A stretch of DNA of 64,000 nt, taken from NCBI GenBank assembly GCA_021399435.1, contig JAJTUP010000076.1:62001-126000 (forward strand). The letters are read 5' to 3'. Each line of letters starts with the position of its first letter. The stretch's first letter is position 1. Below are positions 63,251 through 64,000 of the stretch, piece after piece. The notes under the pieces are model-generated. The model did not search any database. It had not been told where the DNA came from and saw only the letters and a list, made by a program, of their open reading frames with translations. This DNA is from Diaporthe sp. PMI_573. Taxonomy: Eukaryota; Ascomycota; Sordariomycetes; Diaporthales; Diaporthaceae. The position numbers and the translations under genes are program-made.

Positions 63251-63893
63251 AGATTGAAATGAGAGACTGATTGAGTTGGACATATGACTTACTTCAAAGT
63301 CTGTTTGCAAGAACACCATGCTCGTCTCCTGGGTGTACATAATCCAATGCCATCTCCACCAACATTATCCCAGAAGCGAATTACAGACCCGACCCTCGAC
63401 GCGGCGAAGAGCAGCTGCACTGTTGGTACAACTCGCCACTCCCCGAGTAATCCTCTTAGCTGTCTTACGGGAGCTTCAATTCTTGAGAAAGCGGCACCGG
63501 CCGGCAGAAGACCCAATTCCATGCTGGTTGAAATGTTAGCGATCCATACCTCTTTAGTGCTCAGTTGCATACGAACATCCTAACCAAGACACAGAGTGCC
63601 TGGACAACCTGGCAGGTTGAAAGCCGAAACATCAAGACACGAGGCGACGCGACATGGTAATGATCTCGATAAGCTTGACACTTTGATCTTGGCTGGTAAA
63701 ACAAGCCCGACTGGGCAACTGTCAGCCAGCACAACCAGCTAGACCAAGCAACAACATAACATACCTCAACTAATGGTTGCTCCATCCTCCCCGCTGTATT
63801 TTATCGTTCAAAGGAGACGTAACAGGTGTGGATGTAAGTCGGTAACAAATGTTGTGGGTACGTCACCTTCCAAGGTAAAGGTCATTCTTAAAT
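63251..63893. other. Unassigned stretch between ankyrin-like gene and LINE copy 3
   Basis: Competing frames at 63284-63583 cannot be decided. It may include a last exon of the ankyrin-like gene. Confidence 0.3.
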
Positions 63894-64000
63894 GGCATAC
63901 ATCTCAATACCATCTCTATAGCTCCCAACTCGGCGATGTATAGGTTCAGCTCCTCCGTCAACCCGAGAGTGATGGAGTAGCTGGCCACTACCTCGTCATC
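63894..64000 (-). mobile_element. LINE copy 3, 3'-truncated, running off the window edge
   Basis: The reverse complement equals 42904-43010 of LINE copy 2 without a visible difference (ORF2, region around the AELGAIEMV block). Homology ends abruptly after GAGATGTATGCC. The copy extends rightwards beyond the window. Confidence 0.9.

Noticed and set aside
1..64000. CRISPR arrays, bacterial operons, riboswitches or rho-independent terminators
   Set aside because: The window is eukaryotic fungal DNA with spliceosomal introns. No spaced direct-repeat array was seen; the tandem repeats found are WD40, ankyrin, minisatellite or promoter duplications.

Overview
The window is nuclear DNA of a filamentous ascomycete (Pezizomycotina, most likely a Sordariomycete). 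The evidence is short introns of about 45-95 bp with GTANGT donors and CTRAY branch sites, a Zn(II)2Cys6 factor, an RTA1 protein, ATF/CREB-type bZIPs, an Rpn4-like zinc-finger factor, HET- and NACHT-domain proteins, and Tad-clade LINEs. Nothing in the sequence fixes the species.

Layout. 0-3 kb is non-coding or decayed DNA with a 100-bp MITE and a Tc1/mariner relic. 3-17.5 kb is a gene block: a bZIP factor, a Cys-rich orphan, an 11-exon sterol-glucosyltransferase-like gene that is intact except for one extra base, a secreted GH78-like glycosidase, a Zn2Cys6 factor and an RTA1 membrane protein. 17.6-24.2 kb is a nest of hAT and MULE remnants. 24.6-26.8 kb holds a decayed gene of an unrecognised repetitive family.

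27.6-37.2 kb is the most notable part, an NLR (STAND) island. It contains (i) a HET-NACHT-WD40 gene whose repeat array is cut off by LINE sequence, and (ii) a divergently transcribed pair sharing a 182-bp intergenic region: a NACHT-ankyrin NLR with a short motif at its extreme N terminus, and a 280-aa protein with a HeLo-like N-terminal domain followed by two C-terminal copies of the same 17-residue motif. This is the architecture of the HET-S/NWD2 amyloid-signalling cell-death system of Podospora anserina: R0 on the receptor, R1 and R2 on the effector. Here the receptor carries ankyrin repeats instead of WD40 repeats, and the motif sequence differs from HET-s. The inferred circuit is: ligand binding by the repeats, NACHT oligomerisation, templating of the effector repeats into a beta-fold, then membrane-directed cell death.

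The pair is bracketed by two nearly identical LINE copies in inverted orientation: a 3'-truncated one (30.5-32.4 kb, minus) and an apparently complete one with intact ORF1 and ORF2 (38.6-44.0 kb, plus). A third partial copy enters at the right edge. 44-54 kb is mostly a transposon graveyard (hAT ends, LINE, copia and Tc1-like relics, a TPR-NLR relic, a DUF4139 relic, a tRNA-like sequence) with two genes inside it: a small HVA1/TUDOR protein and a second bZIP. 55-64 kb carries a four-helix membrane protein, a lineage-specific TPR-like protein, an Rpn4-like zinc-finger gene with a damaged 5' part, and an ankyrin-like fragment.

All functions are inferred from sequence by eye; no database search was run.
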